From Angomonas deanei (lineage: Eukaryota; Euglenozoa; Kinetoplastea; Trypanosomatida; Trypanosomatidae): a DNA stretch of 64,000 bases. The notes under the pieces were generated by a model, which did no database searches, was not told the DNA's origin, and worked only from the letters and a program-made list of their open reading frames with translations. Location: contig LR877159.1 of assembly GCA_903995115.1 (NCBI GenBank), forward strand, positions 62,001 through 126,000. The letters are read 5' to 3'. Positions 28,595 through 37,901 of this stretch are shown here, one piece after another; within the stretch, counting starts at the first letter, position 1, and each line of letters starts with the position of its first letter. A program made the position numbers and the translations under genes.

Positions 28595-28690
28595 CCAAAC
28601 GTTGTTCGATTTGCTCCGTATACTAAAAAAAAAAAAAATGGACAGACCGTTGCATTTTTGTTCTGTTGTAGGCGTCTGATTTAGTGCTTG

Positions 28691-28739
28691 CTTTTTTATT
28701 TCCTCTATTTTTTATTATTTTCCTTCTGCTTTCGACTAG
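28691..28739 (+). promoter_or_regulatory. Trans-splice acceptor for the PCIF1-like gene
   Basis: A T/C-rich tract ends in GACTAG (AG 28738-28739). The first ATG downstream is 28815. Confidence 0.65.
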
Positions 28740-28814
28740 ACCAGAAACAAACAAACAGAAAGAAAAAGATCTAAAAGACACGTCTATCGTCAACTCTTCG
28801 TCGTCGTTGCTGAA

Positions 28815-30401
28815 ATGAAACGAGATCATGACGGGGCGATGAACCCCAATCATCCTTTAATTGGATTCAATAGGGAAGTGTTAAACGTCCAACAGTGGAC
28901 CATTATCCGCCGTGACTTTTTGGCTTGTCTCCAGGCGGAGAAGCGCATCTGCTGGCAGGAACCGAATAAACTGTGGCGACATAGTCAGGAGGCTCTAGGG
29001 AAGTGGATCCTGTCCCAGATTGCGCGAGCGGGGGACGAGGTGGATATGCTGACCTATCATTTTTTCCCCACCGACTCCATTCGCCGAACGTTTCCTAACG
29101 GGGAGTCGTACGATGAGCAGTTGGTGCGGGACCTCTCCATAAAGAGTAACGGGGTCGAGGACAGCGGCGTGTCGGACATTATTTGCGGGATTGTGAAGCA
29201 GTTTCAATTAGCGAGGAGATGCACAGAGGCGGCACAGCGGGTGGACAGTGTCGTACAAGAAATGCTAGGCGGCTCTGTCGCCAAACCGAAACTTCGGAAA
29301 GTGGAGGAGGGCGACCCCACCCGCACACCAGCGCAGAAGCGTATCCGGGGGCCTTTGGCGGAGGTAGCAGTGCAGTGGCCCTCTTCTAAACGGGGGGAAG
29401 CCACAAAGAACTGTCCACCCGTCTCTATCCCGTGGGCGGCCTTCTGCAAGTTGAGGCGGAGTTTTGACCACCTTTCTGCTAAAGGAGAGGCGGCGCTGTA
29501 CCGCACCTGTTCCTTCACCGATGAAGACATTTTCTTGTGCCGGGCGGCGGCGGTGATGTTACGCTACGAGGGAGGGTTGGCGACCGGTAGTCTCCAGCTG
29601 TGCGCCGACACGCTCCTGAAGCAGCACCTCCACGCCCGTGGATATCGGGTGATGGACCTCTGTGCGTCCCCTATTAATGCGTACATGGGGGTCCCACGGG
29701 TGGGCTCCTTCGCCACCACGCACGACGCGGACGCCTCTAGCTTGGATGTGGAGCAGGAAAAGCCCAACTACTTTTGTTCCGCCTTTTACGACACCGATGT
29801 ATTTTTTGGTAGCTTAGGGAGCGCGCTGCGCGTTAACCCGGTGGAGGTGTACCACAATACCGTTGTTAACCCCGATAAGGCGCCGCTGCTGCTTACGTAC
29901 GACGTGCCCTATGACGAAGATTTGTGTGAGTTAATGTTCACCAAGTTAACACGCGACATGCATCTGGTGGAGACGCTGGATCAGGCGGTTCAGATTGACT
30001 ACGTGCTGGTCTTGCCCCTCTGGTGGGACATACAGCTACCCATTACAAAAGTCTTCTTTGAGAATGGCAAACGTAGCCTCTCGAAGGACGGCACGGCAGA
30101 TCTGGAAAGAATTATACAGGAGAAGGCGTCCGTTCTTCAGAAGGGGTACCCCGTTCCGTACAACTGGACTCACACCTTGAAGAAGGCTTGTCGGTCGAGC
30201 GAGGAGGCGCCGAACTGGTCTTGTTTCGATGGGGTGTTTGTTGGGGACGGTTACCGCTACTTCTGCACGTCGACGAACAAGTGGCTGGAGGGGGTGACGG
30301 CGACAGAGGTGATCGGACTGGCCCAACCGCAGCCGAATAGGACAGAAAAGAACCTACCGCTTGAAAAAGCGCTGAATGAGTTCTACGGAGAAGAAAGGTA
30401 G
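28815..30401 (+). CDS. PCIF1-like cap-proximal adenosine N6-methyltransferase candidate
   Basis: This 528-residue protein resembles PCIF1/CAPAM, which methylates N6 of the first transcribed adenosine next to the mRNA cap. The correspondence with human PCIF1 runs in order. ASPIN at 284-288 matches ASPLN. CSAFYDTDVFFGS at 321-333 matches CSAFPDTDGYFGS. The catalytic-motif position reads TYDVPYDEDLCELM with D363-V-P-Y366, where human has ANPPFCEELM. Then YVLVLPLWW matches FIVFIPEW, and a C-terminal F-x-G-D strand follows. No WW domain is seen, as expected outside metazoa. An insertion of about 32 residues sits between ASPIN and CSAF. Residues 165-195 are a basic disordered linker. Kinetoplastid spliced-leader RNA starts with N6,N6,2'-O-trimethyladenosine in cap 4, so this protein is a good candidate for that step. 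That role is inference. Confidence 0.78.
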   Translation: MKRDHDGAMNPNHPLIGFNREVLNVQQWTIIRRDFLACLQAEKRICWQEPNKLWRHSQEALGKWILSQIARAGDEVDMLTYHFFPTDSIRRTFPNGESYDEQLVRDLSIKSNGVEDSGVSDIICGIVKQFQLARRCTEAAQRVDSVVQEMLGGSVAKPKLRKVEEGDPTRTPAQKRIRGPLAEVAVQWPSSKRGEATKNCPPVSIPWAAFCKLRRSFDHLSAKGEAALYRTCSFTDEDIFLCRAAAVMLRYEGGLATGSLQLCADTLLKQHLHARGYRVMDLCASPINAYMGVPRVGSFATTHDADASSLDVEQEKPNYFCSAFYDTDVFFGSLGSALRVNPVEVYHNTVVNPDKAPLLLTYDVPYDEDLCELMFTKLTRDMHLVETLDQAVQIDYVLVLPLWWDIQLPITKVFFENGKRSLSKDGTADLERIIQEKASVLQKGYPVPYNWTHTLKKACRSSEEAPNWSCFDGVFVGDGYRYFCTSTNKWLEGVTATEVIGLAQPQPNRTEKNLPLEKALNEFYGEER

Positions 30402-30578
30402 CGTTATGGTTGGTGTTGTCGTTTTCCCGTGTATACGTGCATTCCTTTTTTTTTTTTTTAAGGGTATTTTGTGAGAAACACCACTGAAAGAGCAGCACAT
30501 ACCGACTCCCTCTCCTTTCCATAGCTCACTTAGTCAACACCTTTTTTGTATCATTTCTCTTGACTTCACACAGTAAAA

Positions 30579-31466
30579 ATGAACCAGTACGGTGCGTACG
30601 TGGAAAACATAAAAAAGGAGGAAAGCATCCGTGTGAACCACATCCTCGCCAACCGCAGACGGTCCGCTGAGTTGGAGGAACAGCAGAAGTACGCGGAAGC
30701 CTTCCACGCCTCAGAGATGGCGGCGGCGGAGAGGCGTGTGGCGGAACAGGAAGAACTGCGGGCCGCCGTGGAGCGACAGCAGCGACTGGAGGACCGCAAG
30801 GCGAGGTCCCAGGGAAAGGGGCGCCGCGCCGCTGGTGATGCCCCCAAGGCCAGCAAGTCCCGCCTCCTAGAGCTCTCCCGCCCCAAGGAGCGCGGGGAGG
30901 CCATGTACGGCAGTGGGACGTACGGCAAGTGCATGCACCAGAAAACGAACCGGGTGGAGTTTCCGCAGGGTCGCAACGGAGCCGTGTACACCCCCGGGGT
31001 GGACCGCGACCGCATCGTCCCCTTCACTTCCAGCCAGCGGCGGTTGGGGGATAGTAGTCGGAATGGGGGCAAGACAAACGCACAGGGCGTCGCACGGCGT
31101 CTCAGTCAGGAAGAACGGGAGGCCATTATCGACCGCATCCAGGAGTCACACAAAAAGAATGTGGCCTTCGCCGATGCGCAGGCCGGACCCAACCGTAGCA
31201 CGCTCAACCAGGAACACGATCAGGACGACGATAAAGACTCTGTCTTCAGTCATACGTCGTCGAACGGTCCTATTAAGGCGACGGGGGTACCTCACATGAC
31301 GATGCACTCGGAGAGGGATACGACGGTCCGGCACTTACACAACTACGGCGGCTCCATGACGGCACCCCGCGCGGAATCTAAAAACACTGTAGACTTTGAC
31401 AGCATGCCGTTACAAGAAGTGACGGCGAGAATCGTTCGTATGCAAAACTCGACGAAACGATACTAA
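30579..31466 (+). CDS. Hypothetical basic coiled-coil protein
   Basis: This is a 295-residue protein of unknown function. Residues 8-85 form one strongly charged helix (KKEESIRVNHILANRRRSAE, then many Glu/Arg/Gln/Ala), probably a coiled coil. Residues 90-105 carry the RLLELSRPKERG motif. The central part (MYGSGTYGKCMHQKTNRVEF) is more ordered, and the rest is Ser/Asp/Asn-rich. A second short helix (LSQEEREAIIDRIQESHKKN) lies near 175-195. There is no signal peptide or membrane segment. The acceptor is probably AG 30572-30573, six nt before the ATG. A cytoskeletal role is possible but not shown. Confidence 0.75.
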   Translation: MNQYGAYVENIKKEESIRVNHILANRRRSAELEEQQKYAEAFHASEMAAAERRVAEQEELRAAVERQQRLEDRKARSQGKGRRAAGDAPKASKSRLLELSRPKERGEAMYGSGTYGKCMHQKTNRVEFPQGRNGAVYTPGVDRDRIVPFTSSQRRLGDSSRNGGKTNAQGVARRLSQEEREAIIDRIQESHKKNVAFADAQAGPNRSTLNQEHDQDDDKDSVFSHTSSNGPIKATGVPHMTMHSERDTTVRHLHNYGGSMTAPRAESKNTVDFDSMPLQEVTARIVRMQNSTKRY

Positions 31467-31681
31467 ACATGTACATTTGACTTCCAATATATATGCATAC
31501 TCTATGTAAATAAAGCAAAGCACAACACGGAGAAAAGACATTCTTTTTCCATCTTCTGAACCGTTGAAATGGGCTTTTTGTGTGTGTGTGTTGTTACTCT
31601 TTCGCTTCTCTTCCTCCTTTCTATGGTAACTATTAGTTTGTTTGTTTTTGGTTTTAAAGCTTCCTGTAATCTCCTATTAAA

Positions 31682-32485
31682 ATGACCCAGCTTCACTCTA
31701 TCGCCAGTTTGGACTACGGTGATGGCCGTACCTGCATTTGCCGTATCTGTGAGTGTGGTAAGCACACCTGCCCCGGACACAAGGTCCCTTTTGTGGGTGA
31801 GACCACCTACCGCGACGAGTTCGTGCCCAAGTCAGGTGAACGCGAGCGTGCCGCCCGCCCCCGCACTACCGTCTTCCCCACCAAGGCGGAGCCCGATCAC
31901 TTCAAAACGACCAAGGAGGCTGCCGCCGAGGAGCTGAAGGGAAAGGATCTGCGACCCGCCGAATCCTACAAGCCCCGCAACGGGCCTGTCACGCAGCTGC
32001 CTTTCGAGGGGACGACGACCAACCGCAACGACTTCCCCGGCCACATGCCCGAGTACAACCGCGTCACCCGTAAGCAGGAGCCCATCCCCAAGCTGAAGGG
32101 CACGTACGACACCACCAACCGCACCATGACCAAGCCGATCGACGATCTCGCCTCCCGCGGCGCCATCCCGAAGCCACCCAAGAACTTCAAGGGCGGCGAG
32201 GCGGAGCGCCAGGAGGTGCCCTTCGACGGTATCACCAGCTACACCGCTGACTACCCCGCGAAGGAGGTCCCGACGACCCGCTCCAACCGCTCCACGCCAC
32301 CACCCCAGGTCCTCCCCGAGAACCGTGACTTCCAGACCACCAATAGTGAAGCCTTCGTGCAGCACCCCTTCGACCGCTCCCGTCACATCTGCCCCGCGGC
32401 GTGCGTGCACGAGAGACCCGTGTCTAGGGATGGTCACATCAAGCTGTCGGTGAACAATATTCCCTCCGGCGATGTGGCGTTTTAA
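31682..32485 (+). CDS. SAXO: SAXO/MAP6-related axonemal microtubule-stabilising protein
   Basis: This 267-residue protein has the two features of the SAXO (FAM154, STOP-like) family. The first is an N-terminal cysteine module with Cys18, 20, 23, 25 and 30 (CICRICECGKHTCPGH). The second is a series of Mn-type repeats spaced through the rest: PFVGETTYRDEF, PFEGTTTNRNDF, PFDGITSYTADY, with intervening Lys/Pro linkers and a shorter FQTTNSEAF unit. SAXO proteins bind and stabilise axonemal and cytoskeletal microtubules; CAP5.5-associated CAP15/CAP17 and SAXO of trypanosomes are the known relatives. Codons are strongly biased to C/G endings, suggesting abundance. Its presence implies a flagellated organism. 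Confidence 0.88.
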   Translation: MTQLHSIASLDYGDGRTCICRICECGKHTCPGHKVPFVGETTYRDEFVPKSGERERAARPRTTVFPTKAEPDHFKTTKEAAAEELKGKDLRPAESYKPRNGPVTQLPFEGTTTNRNDFPGHMPEYNRVTRKQEPIPKLKGTYDTTNRTMTKPIDDLASRGAIPKPPKNFKGGEAERQEVPFDGITSYTADYPAKEVPTTRSNRSTPPPQVLPENRDFQTTNSEAFVQHPFDRSRHICPAACVHERPVSRDGHIKLSVNNIPSGDVAF

Positions 32486-32927
32486 GGACCGCGTAGAGTA
32501 TGCTTTAATGTTCCAACCTTGTTTTGTGATTGTTTTCCTGTATTCCTATAGGATGGTTAATCTCGATTTTTTAGAAAGCCAATTCCGACAAAGCATGTAT
32601 TCTAGGCTAGCTTTTTTCACAAACGACAACGGCCGCTTTTTGTGATCCCTTTTTTCCCCTTTTTTCGTATGTCTGTGGAAAGCGAACATTCAAAAATCAT
32701 TTTAACATTCCTCTCCCTTTACATTTGTTATTTGATGTATATTGAGTGCAAAAAAAAAAAAGAAAAAAAGTTGCCGCAAATCAAATGTGTATTACGGCGG
32801 TCTGCACACTTTTCTGCTTGTCCGTGGCGAACGATTCCTTTTTTTTTCCTCTCTCTATTCTTCTCTGTGTGTTGAAAAAGCATTCCTGTGTAAAAAGAAA
32901 AATAGAGTAGTACACTAGACGGCTAAA
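32486..32927 (+). other. Intergenic region, 442 bp
   Basis: The gap is AT-rich with a T/C stretch near 32648-32665, an A run near 32751-32768 and the main pyrimidine tract at about 32838-32870 ending at AG 32879-32880. No ORF or RNA gene was recognised. Confidence 0.6.
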
Positions 32928-35165
32928 ATGCGCTCCAACGGTGCGGTCCACCTCAACAACAATACATTTGTATTTGGGTTAAACAGTGAGGACAAGAAGA
33001 TCTACATTGTAACGAGAGACTTGAAGCCAAACTACATAGACTTTATACGATCAGACCTACCCTTCCGATTGGGGTTGCAGCCGTCCATCACGGGGCCAAT
33101 CGAGCAGCAAGGGGAGGAGGACGGCTTGAACGCCCCGAAGGAGGAGCAGTCCGATGAGAATACACTTCACCGTCTACTGTCCTCCCCGGACGCGCGCTTT
33201 ATTGCTGCCATTAGTAATGTACGACACCGACACTACCTGTTCAACCTCACCACCTCCCCCATGACGGTGGCACTGTTTGAGACGAAAGAGCTTGTTCGGA
33301 GCGCGGTGTGGCACCCCAGTACGGCCATCGCCCCTTGCCTGATCCTCCTTCTAGACTCCGGTGACGTCCACTTGTACGACGCGCGCTTTCACCTCCTAGG
33401 GGTAATGCTACCTCGTGCGAAGCAGTTCTCCTTGTTAGACTACTTACCGCCAAAAGACCCGTACGTCCCCTCCACGGAGACTACCCCAGCACTTGGCGCA
33501 AAGGCACTTGGCGGGGATATCAAGCAAATCGCAGCGCACCCGCCGGTGGTAAAACCCAAGTCAACCGCCACGCGTGGAAAAGCTCTGGGCGCACGTAACG
33601 CCTTTGGAATTAGGGAAACCCCGGCCATTGGGGATGTACAAAACATTGTTCCACTAGAGTTGGAAGATAAAGAGGAGGGAAAGGAAAATGTGTTAGTGGT
33701 GCAAGGCAAAAAGGGGAGTGAGACACTGCCGCTGGTGCCAGTCTCCCCCTCCCCCGTGATCGACACGGGACGACTGATGCGTGGAACCGCGACCGTTCCG
33801 ACCACCATTCCACAACCCCCACCGGGACCGGAGCTCCTCAAGATCAATGTTCAGACCAAAGACGACGACGGCGAAGGGGAGTTGGTGTATGTCTCCACCC
33901 CCGCCGTCACCAGGGTGGACCCGCTGGACATGAATATCCGAGAGAGCAGTGACTTTGTCAGTATCGCGGTTGTCCCTCCCTCGAGGAGCAACAAATCGGG
34001 GGTACTGTTAGCATTAACGACACGGGGCGCCGTGTACAGCTGTAAGATTGATGGAAAAGGTGTGCCCAACCTCAACCTGAGCGATGGAAAACTCAACCAT
34101 CATTCGTTTCTGTCCGGTGTGTTGTTTGCGGTGGTGGCGCCAGTCGAAGAGGACATCATTGCCCTGTCTCTCCAATGTGCGCTGATTGACGCGGACAGTG
34201 AACTGTATGCGATAGTGTCCTCCTTCAGCGATGGTACCGTCCGCGTTGCCCTGGTGAAGGAATCCCTCCTCATTGCACCGCCCTCCTCTCACTCCAGTAG
34301 TCCCGGCGCCTCTTATCGCACGACGGTTCACCTTGGTGAAGAGGTGGACGTGGGATCGGCTCTTTCTGTCAAGGTGCCCTCCGCCACCCATTTAGTTCAG
34401 TTTGACATGGTGGGCAATGTGGCCCTGCTGCGCTATAATGACCCAGGCGATACGTTTCTTTTTGTGCTTCCACTGTGGTCCTCCTCCCACGGAGGGTGGA
34501 CGTACGACCGTAATTTAACCGAAAAAGGTGGCAAGCAGCAACCACCCGGGCTGATTGTGAGCTACGGTGGGGAGATGCCACTTCCACTCTCTCTGCGTCT
34601 GCCCTTCGCGACGAGGGATAAGAGTGTGGCGCTCAGCAAAGATCAAATACTCATCACCCCATGTGAATCCGAGGAGACGCCCAGCGGGGACCAACTCGTT
34701 ATTGTCAATGTGGTGGAAATCATTCGCACCGCCATGTATGCGTCCATGAAGAGTGTGGAGCGGCAGCCCGCCGCAGAGCACAGCCGAGATGAACTGTGGA
34801 AGGAAGTGGATCGTTGCTATGAGGTCGTGCTGCCATGTCAAAAGTCTTTCCTAAAGAGGGATTACGTCAAGGCAGAGCAACAACTAGAACAGTGTTATAC
34901 ACAGCTAGAATCGACGACACGAAAAGTAAACCGCTACGAAGGGGAGCTGGAACAAAAGAGGGAGCGCTTGTACACGGCACTGAACACACTACAGTCGGAC
35001 GTGCATTCCGTGTGTGAAGGGGTAGCGCACGATAGAGAGGTTCTTCTGAGCGCCATCGTACACCGCAGAGGTCGGGTGGCGCTGGAAAGCTCCAACGAGA
35101 AGCTGGCAGAGATACACGGTCTTTTGAAGAACCTGGAGCGTTTGGTCTCTGCCCCTCAGAAGTAA
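32928..35165 (+). CDS. Possible Nup82/Nup88-type nucleoporin (beta-propeller plus C-terminal coiled coil)
   Basis: This 745-residue protein opens with repeated beta-strand blocks: FVFGLNSEDKKIYIVTRDLK, DARFIAAISNVRHRHYLFNL, SAVWHPSTAIAPCLILLLDSG with DVHLYD, and later VLLALTTRGAVYSCKI and ELYAIVSSFSDGTVRVAL. These read like propeller blades of a Nup82/Nup88/TbNup76 protein. The blades are interrupted by a disordered Pro/Glu insert at about 190-320. After residue 620 it becomes a coiled coil (KAEQQLEQCYTQLESTTRKV, then ELEQKRERLYTALNTLQSDV) to the end. Nup82/88 proteins anchor the mRNA-export platform of the nuclear pore, and their architecture is exactly propeller plus coiled coil. The assignment rests on architecture rather than a unique motif. 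A Rab-regulator or WD-type scaffold is the alternative. The acceptor is AG 32879-32880. Confidence 0.5.
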   Translation: MRSNGAVHLNNNTFVFGLNSEDKKIYIVTRDLKPNYIDFIRSDLPFRLGLQPSITGPIEQQGEEDGLNAPKEEQSDENTLHRLLSSPDARFIAAISNVRHRHYLFNLTTSPMTVALFETKELVRSAVWHPSTAIAPCLILLLDSGDVHLYDARFHLLGVMLPRAKQFSLLDYLPPKDPYVPSTETTPALGAKALGGDIKQIAAHPPVVKPKSTATRGKALGARNAFGIRETPAIGDVQNIVPLELEDKEEGKENVLVVQGKKGSETLPLVPVSPSPVIDTGRLMRGTATVPTTIPQPPPGPELLKINVQTKDDDGEGELVYVSTPAVTRVDPLDMNIRESSDFVSIAVVPPSRSNKSGVLLALTTRGAVYSCKIDGKGVPNLNLSDGKLNHHSFLSGVLFAVVAPVEEDIIALSLQCALIDADSELYAIVSSFSDGTVRVALVKESLLIAPPSSHSSSPGASYRTTVHLGEEVDVGSALSVKVPSATHLVQFDMVGNVALLRYNDPGDTFLFVLPLWSSSHGGWTYDRNLTEKGGKQQPPGLIVSYGGEMPLPLSLRLPFATRDKSVALSKDQILITPCESEETPSGDQLVIVNVVEIIRTAMYASMKSVERQPAAEHSRDELWKEVDRCYEVVLPCQKSFLKRDYVKAEQQLEQCYTQLESTTRKVNRYEGELEQKRERLYTALNTLQSDVHSVCEGVAHDREVLLSAIVHRRGRVALESSNEKLAEIHGLLKNLERLVSAPQK

Positions 35166-35404
35166 GAATAATAATATTAAATGAATCCGCTCCTATAAAG
35201 CATAAATAAAACACCCTTGTTAAGTATGTTCAGATGATGTACAGTTTTTGGGTGGCCAGTGTTGGAAATGTATTGTTTTCGCTTTTCATCACCTGTTCTC
35301 CCCCTTTCTTCCATTCTTTCTATTAGCGAACAGAAAACAAAACAAAAAAGGAACGATAAAAATTAAAATAGGCTTCCCATAGAAAAACAAAAGGGACATA
35401 GAAA

Positions 35405-37741
35405 ATGAACGATGAGAAAGGCGATAGTAGCGTCGACAAGAGTATGGACGGGAGTACGACACCCGCACCTAGTGATGGCGGCAGCACTCCGCAGAATAAA
35501 ACAAAAGATGGGGACAGTAGCGCGTCTCTCTTGAAAGATAAACTGTCGAAAGTCCGCTCGGACTGGATTAAAGCGCGGTCGCAGGTGGCGAACCAAAAAG
35601 ATGAAATAGAGGAGCTGAAACGAAAACTCGTCATCCTGGAGCAGGACCAAAAGTACAGACAGGAGGAGCTAGAAGAAAATCAAGAACGGCAACAACAAAT
35701 TCTTCAAAAGATGGAAGAAACGCGTAAAGAGGCGAGTGAAGTGAAACTGCGAAATGTGCAAATACAGTCCGAGAGGGACGAACTGGAGGAGAAGGTGAAT
35801 GAGGCGTGGGAACGAGTCGCCTCGCTGGAGGAGGAAGCCAAAAAATGGAAGCAAGCACAGGAAGGAATGAAGAAGCAACTAGAGGAGGAGTTAGAGGCAA
35901 AGGCGCTCGGCCAGCGGGAGGAGGAGGGACTGCGCGCGCAGCTGCAGACCGCGAATGAAAGGTCCAAGGCCCTCTCCCAATCATCGGCGCTACAGGATAA
36001 GAGCAGTGCCCAGCTCGTTAACTTTCTGGTGAGTGGTATTGAAGCCATCACCGACCAATTAGACGACGTCTCCTCTGTGTGCCTCGCCTCACAGGATGAA
36101 AAAGAGTCTGACGTGCGGAGGAAGAAGGCGGCGGAGCTGGCCTCTATAGGCGAAACACTGGCACAGGGTCAGGAGGGGACAGAGGACCCTCACTCGCTGT
36201 CTGTGGCACAAATGCTATTAGATTCTCTCGTTCGCTCCATCAAGCCTTTTAGCACCATCATTGTCCGCGCCGAATCGCAATTAGCGGAACGGAATGAAAA
36301 AGTAAACTCACTAAATGGAGTGGTGGAGTCTGTCACGACGGAAAATGAGCAACTGGTGGATGAGCTGGAGTTTTTAAAAGAAAAAATAGAAACTTTTGAA
36401 AAGCTAGAAAACGTGTTTGACACAGTGGTGAGCGAAAAGTGCGCCCTCGAAAGTGAATTGGCAGAACTGCGAAAGCAGCTGCTACAGGTCGAGGCCAATG
36501 CCGACGAGGCACCCCCACTGGAGTCGGAAGGGATGCAGGACGACGCTGAACTCCGCGATTTGTACCACGCGCTCCAATTCCAGTACAAGGAAGCACTTAA
36601 GTACATCTCCGACGAGCTAGAGCCCCTTACGGAAAATCAGGCCACCGAGCTGCGACGGGCGAGAGACAAGCTAAGGGAGGTGGACAGCGAGCGGACAGAG
36701 TTGTTGAAAGAACGACACAGGTGGGAGAAGGGCGGCACCTACGCCAATCTGCTGGAAACTATAGTCGTACTCGCAAGGGCGTACACGGGCGTGAGTAAAG
36801 ACTTTGGGGAGGTGCTCCACCAACGCAAGGCCCTTCTGCGTCTGCTTCGGGACTACGAGGGGAAGTTTGGCCCGTGGCAGGCGGGCGGTAACGCGGTGGG
36901 AGGGGGACGTCGGGGTATCCGCCGTTTTCGGATCGCGGTGGTGGTCGTTTTGGCCTCGCTACGATTACTCAAAATACACCGCTCCCCCAAGTACAGGGAA
37001 TGTATATGGGCACAGCGACTACCGGTCGTCGGTTGCCCCCGTGCGCGTCACCGCCTGCGTCTCCCAGCGGAGACCAGGACGTACTTGTTGCAGGGGCAGC
37101 TAGCCCCCTCTGTGAGCACGGGTGAAGTACGGCACCGGTACGTGTCAGCGGAGTCCCTGGCACTGCCCACCCTATTTGTAGACCGTGATGCACGGGAAAT
37201 ACACACGGACGGTCTGCCAACCTACATTGGCATGTTGGAGGATATGGTAACCGTGGCGGAGGAGACTGGCCCGTCGCCACCGCCCCTGCTGAGTGAACAG
37301 CTGCAGGCCAGGTTAAAGGGGATCCTCTATGTGCGGGAGCCCTCCACCAGCAGCGGCCGCAGTCGTACCCCTCAGAACGGTGCCACGGCCCCCATGACGG
37401 ACCCCACCGTCCTGCGCCGCGCCCCCGCGGGTAAGAGCCCGTTGCCCAATGGGCTGGGACACACCCTCTCCCCGTCACCGGTCCCGATCCCCTATCCGGC
37501 CCTCACCTACCACGCCGGGGTGGACCCCAGCGCGCTGAACTCCTCCTCCATCGCCGCGCACAGCTCCGACACCAGTTTGGGGGAGTCGATGCGAGCGGAG
37601 GAGGAGTACCTGAGGACTAGCATCACACAGGACAGGAGCAGAGAAGACCCCAATATGACAAGCATGTTTGCGTGCGAGATTCTGGGGGCGATAGAAGCAT
37701 TGGACAAGCGTGTCACCGGTGCCCTCCAGAGGAGACGTTAA
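35405..37741 (+). CDS. Coiled-coil protein; internal segment probably read in the wrong frame
   Basis: This 778-residue reading frame has an acidic Ser/Asp N-terminus. A long coiled coil follows from about residue 40 to 500, with a break near 195-300 that carries the helix AQLVNFLVSGIEAITDQLDD. The tail is Pro/Ser-rich and ends in FACEILGAIEALDKRV. Between nt 36900 and 37115 the frame turns into an Arg/Val-rich stretch (RFRIAVVVVLASLRLLKIHR) unlike the rest. The -1 frame over the same interval is open and reads SGYPPFSDRGGGRFG, then LPQVQGMYMGTATTG, which suits the low-complexity tail better. One missing G in the G5 run at 36902-36906 and one extra C in the C5 run near 37104 would explain it. 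Function is unknown, perhaps cytoskeletal. The acceptor is AG 35325-35326. Confidence 0.72.
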   Translation: MNDEKGDSSVDKSMDGSTTPAPSDGGSTPQNKTKDGDSSASLLKDKLSKVRSDWIKARSQVANQKDEIEELKRKLVILEQDQKYRQEELEENQERQQQILQKMEETRKEASEVKLRNVQIQSERDELEEKVNEAWERVASLEEEAKKWKQAQEGMKKQLEEELEAKALGQREEEGLRAQLQTANERSKALSQSSALQDKSSAQLVNFLVSGIEAITDQLDDVSSVCLASQDEKESDVRRKKAAELASIGETLAQGQEGTEDPHSLSVAQMLLDSLVRSIKPFSTIIVRAESQLAERNEKVNSLNGVVESVTTENEQLVDELEFLKEKIETFEKLENVFDTVVSEKCALESELAELRKQLLQVEANADEAPPLESEGMQDDAELRDLYHALQFQYKEALKYISDELEPLTENQATELRRARDKLREVDSERTELLKERHRWEKGGTYANLLETIVVLARAYTGVSKDFGEVLHQRKALLRLLRDYEGKFGPWQAGGNAVGGGRRGIRRFRIAVVVVLASLRLLKIHRSPKYRECIWAQRLPVVGCPRARHRLRLPAETRTYLLQGQLAPSVSTGEVRHRYVSAESLALPTLFVDRDAREIHTDGLPTYIGMLEDMVTVAEETGPSPPPLLSEQLQARLKGILYVREPSTSSGRSRTPQNGATAPMTDPTVLRRAPAGKSPLPNGLGHTLSPSPVPIPYPALTYHAGVDPSALNSSSIAAHSSDTSLGESMRAEEEYLRTSITQDRSREDPNMTSMFACEILGAIEALDKRVTGALQRRR

Positions 37742-37901
37742 CCCGCTGCTGTCGCTGTATGTATTTGACGACGTGTAAAAAAAAAAAAAAAATGATCCAA
37801 TCCACTGGCGTACAACCACTCATTATGCTTCATTTTATTCTCCTATAATGCGCTCTCTGTCTCGTCTCGCTGTCCAAAAGTAAACACCAGTTAGAAACTA
37901 C

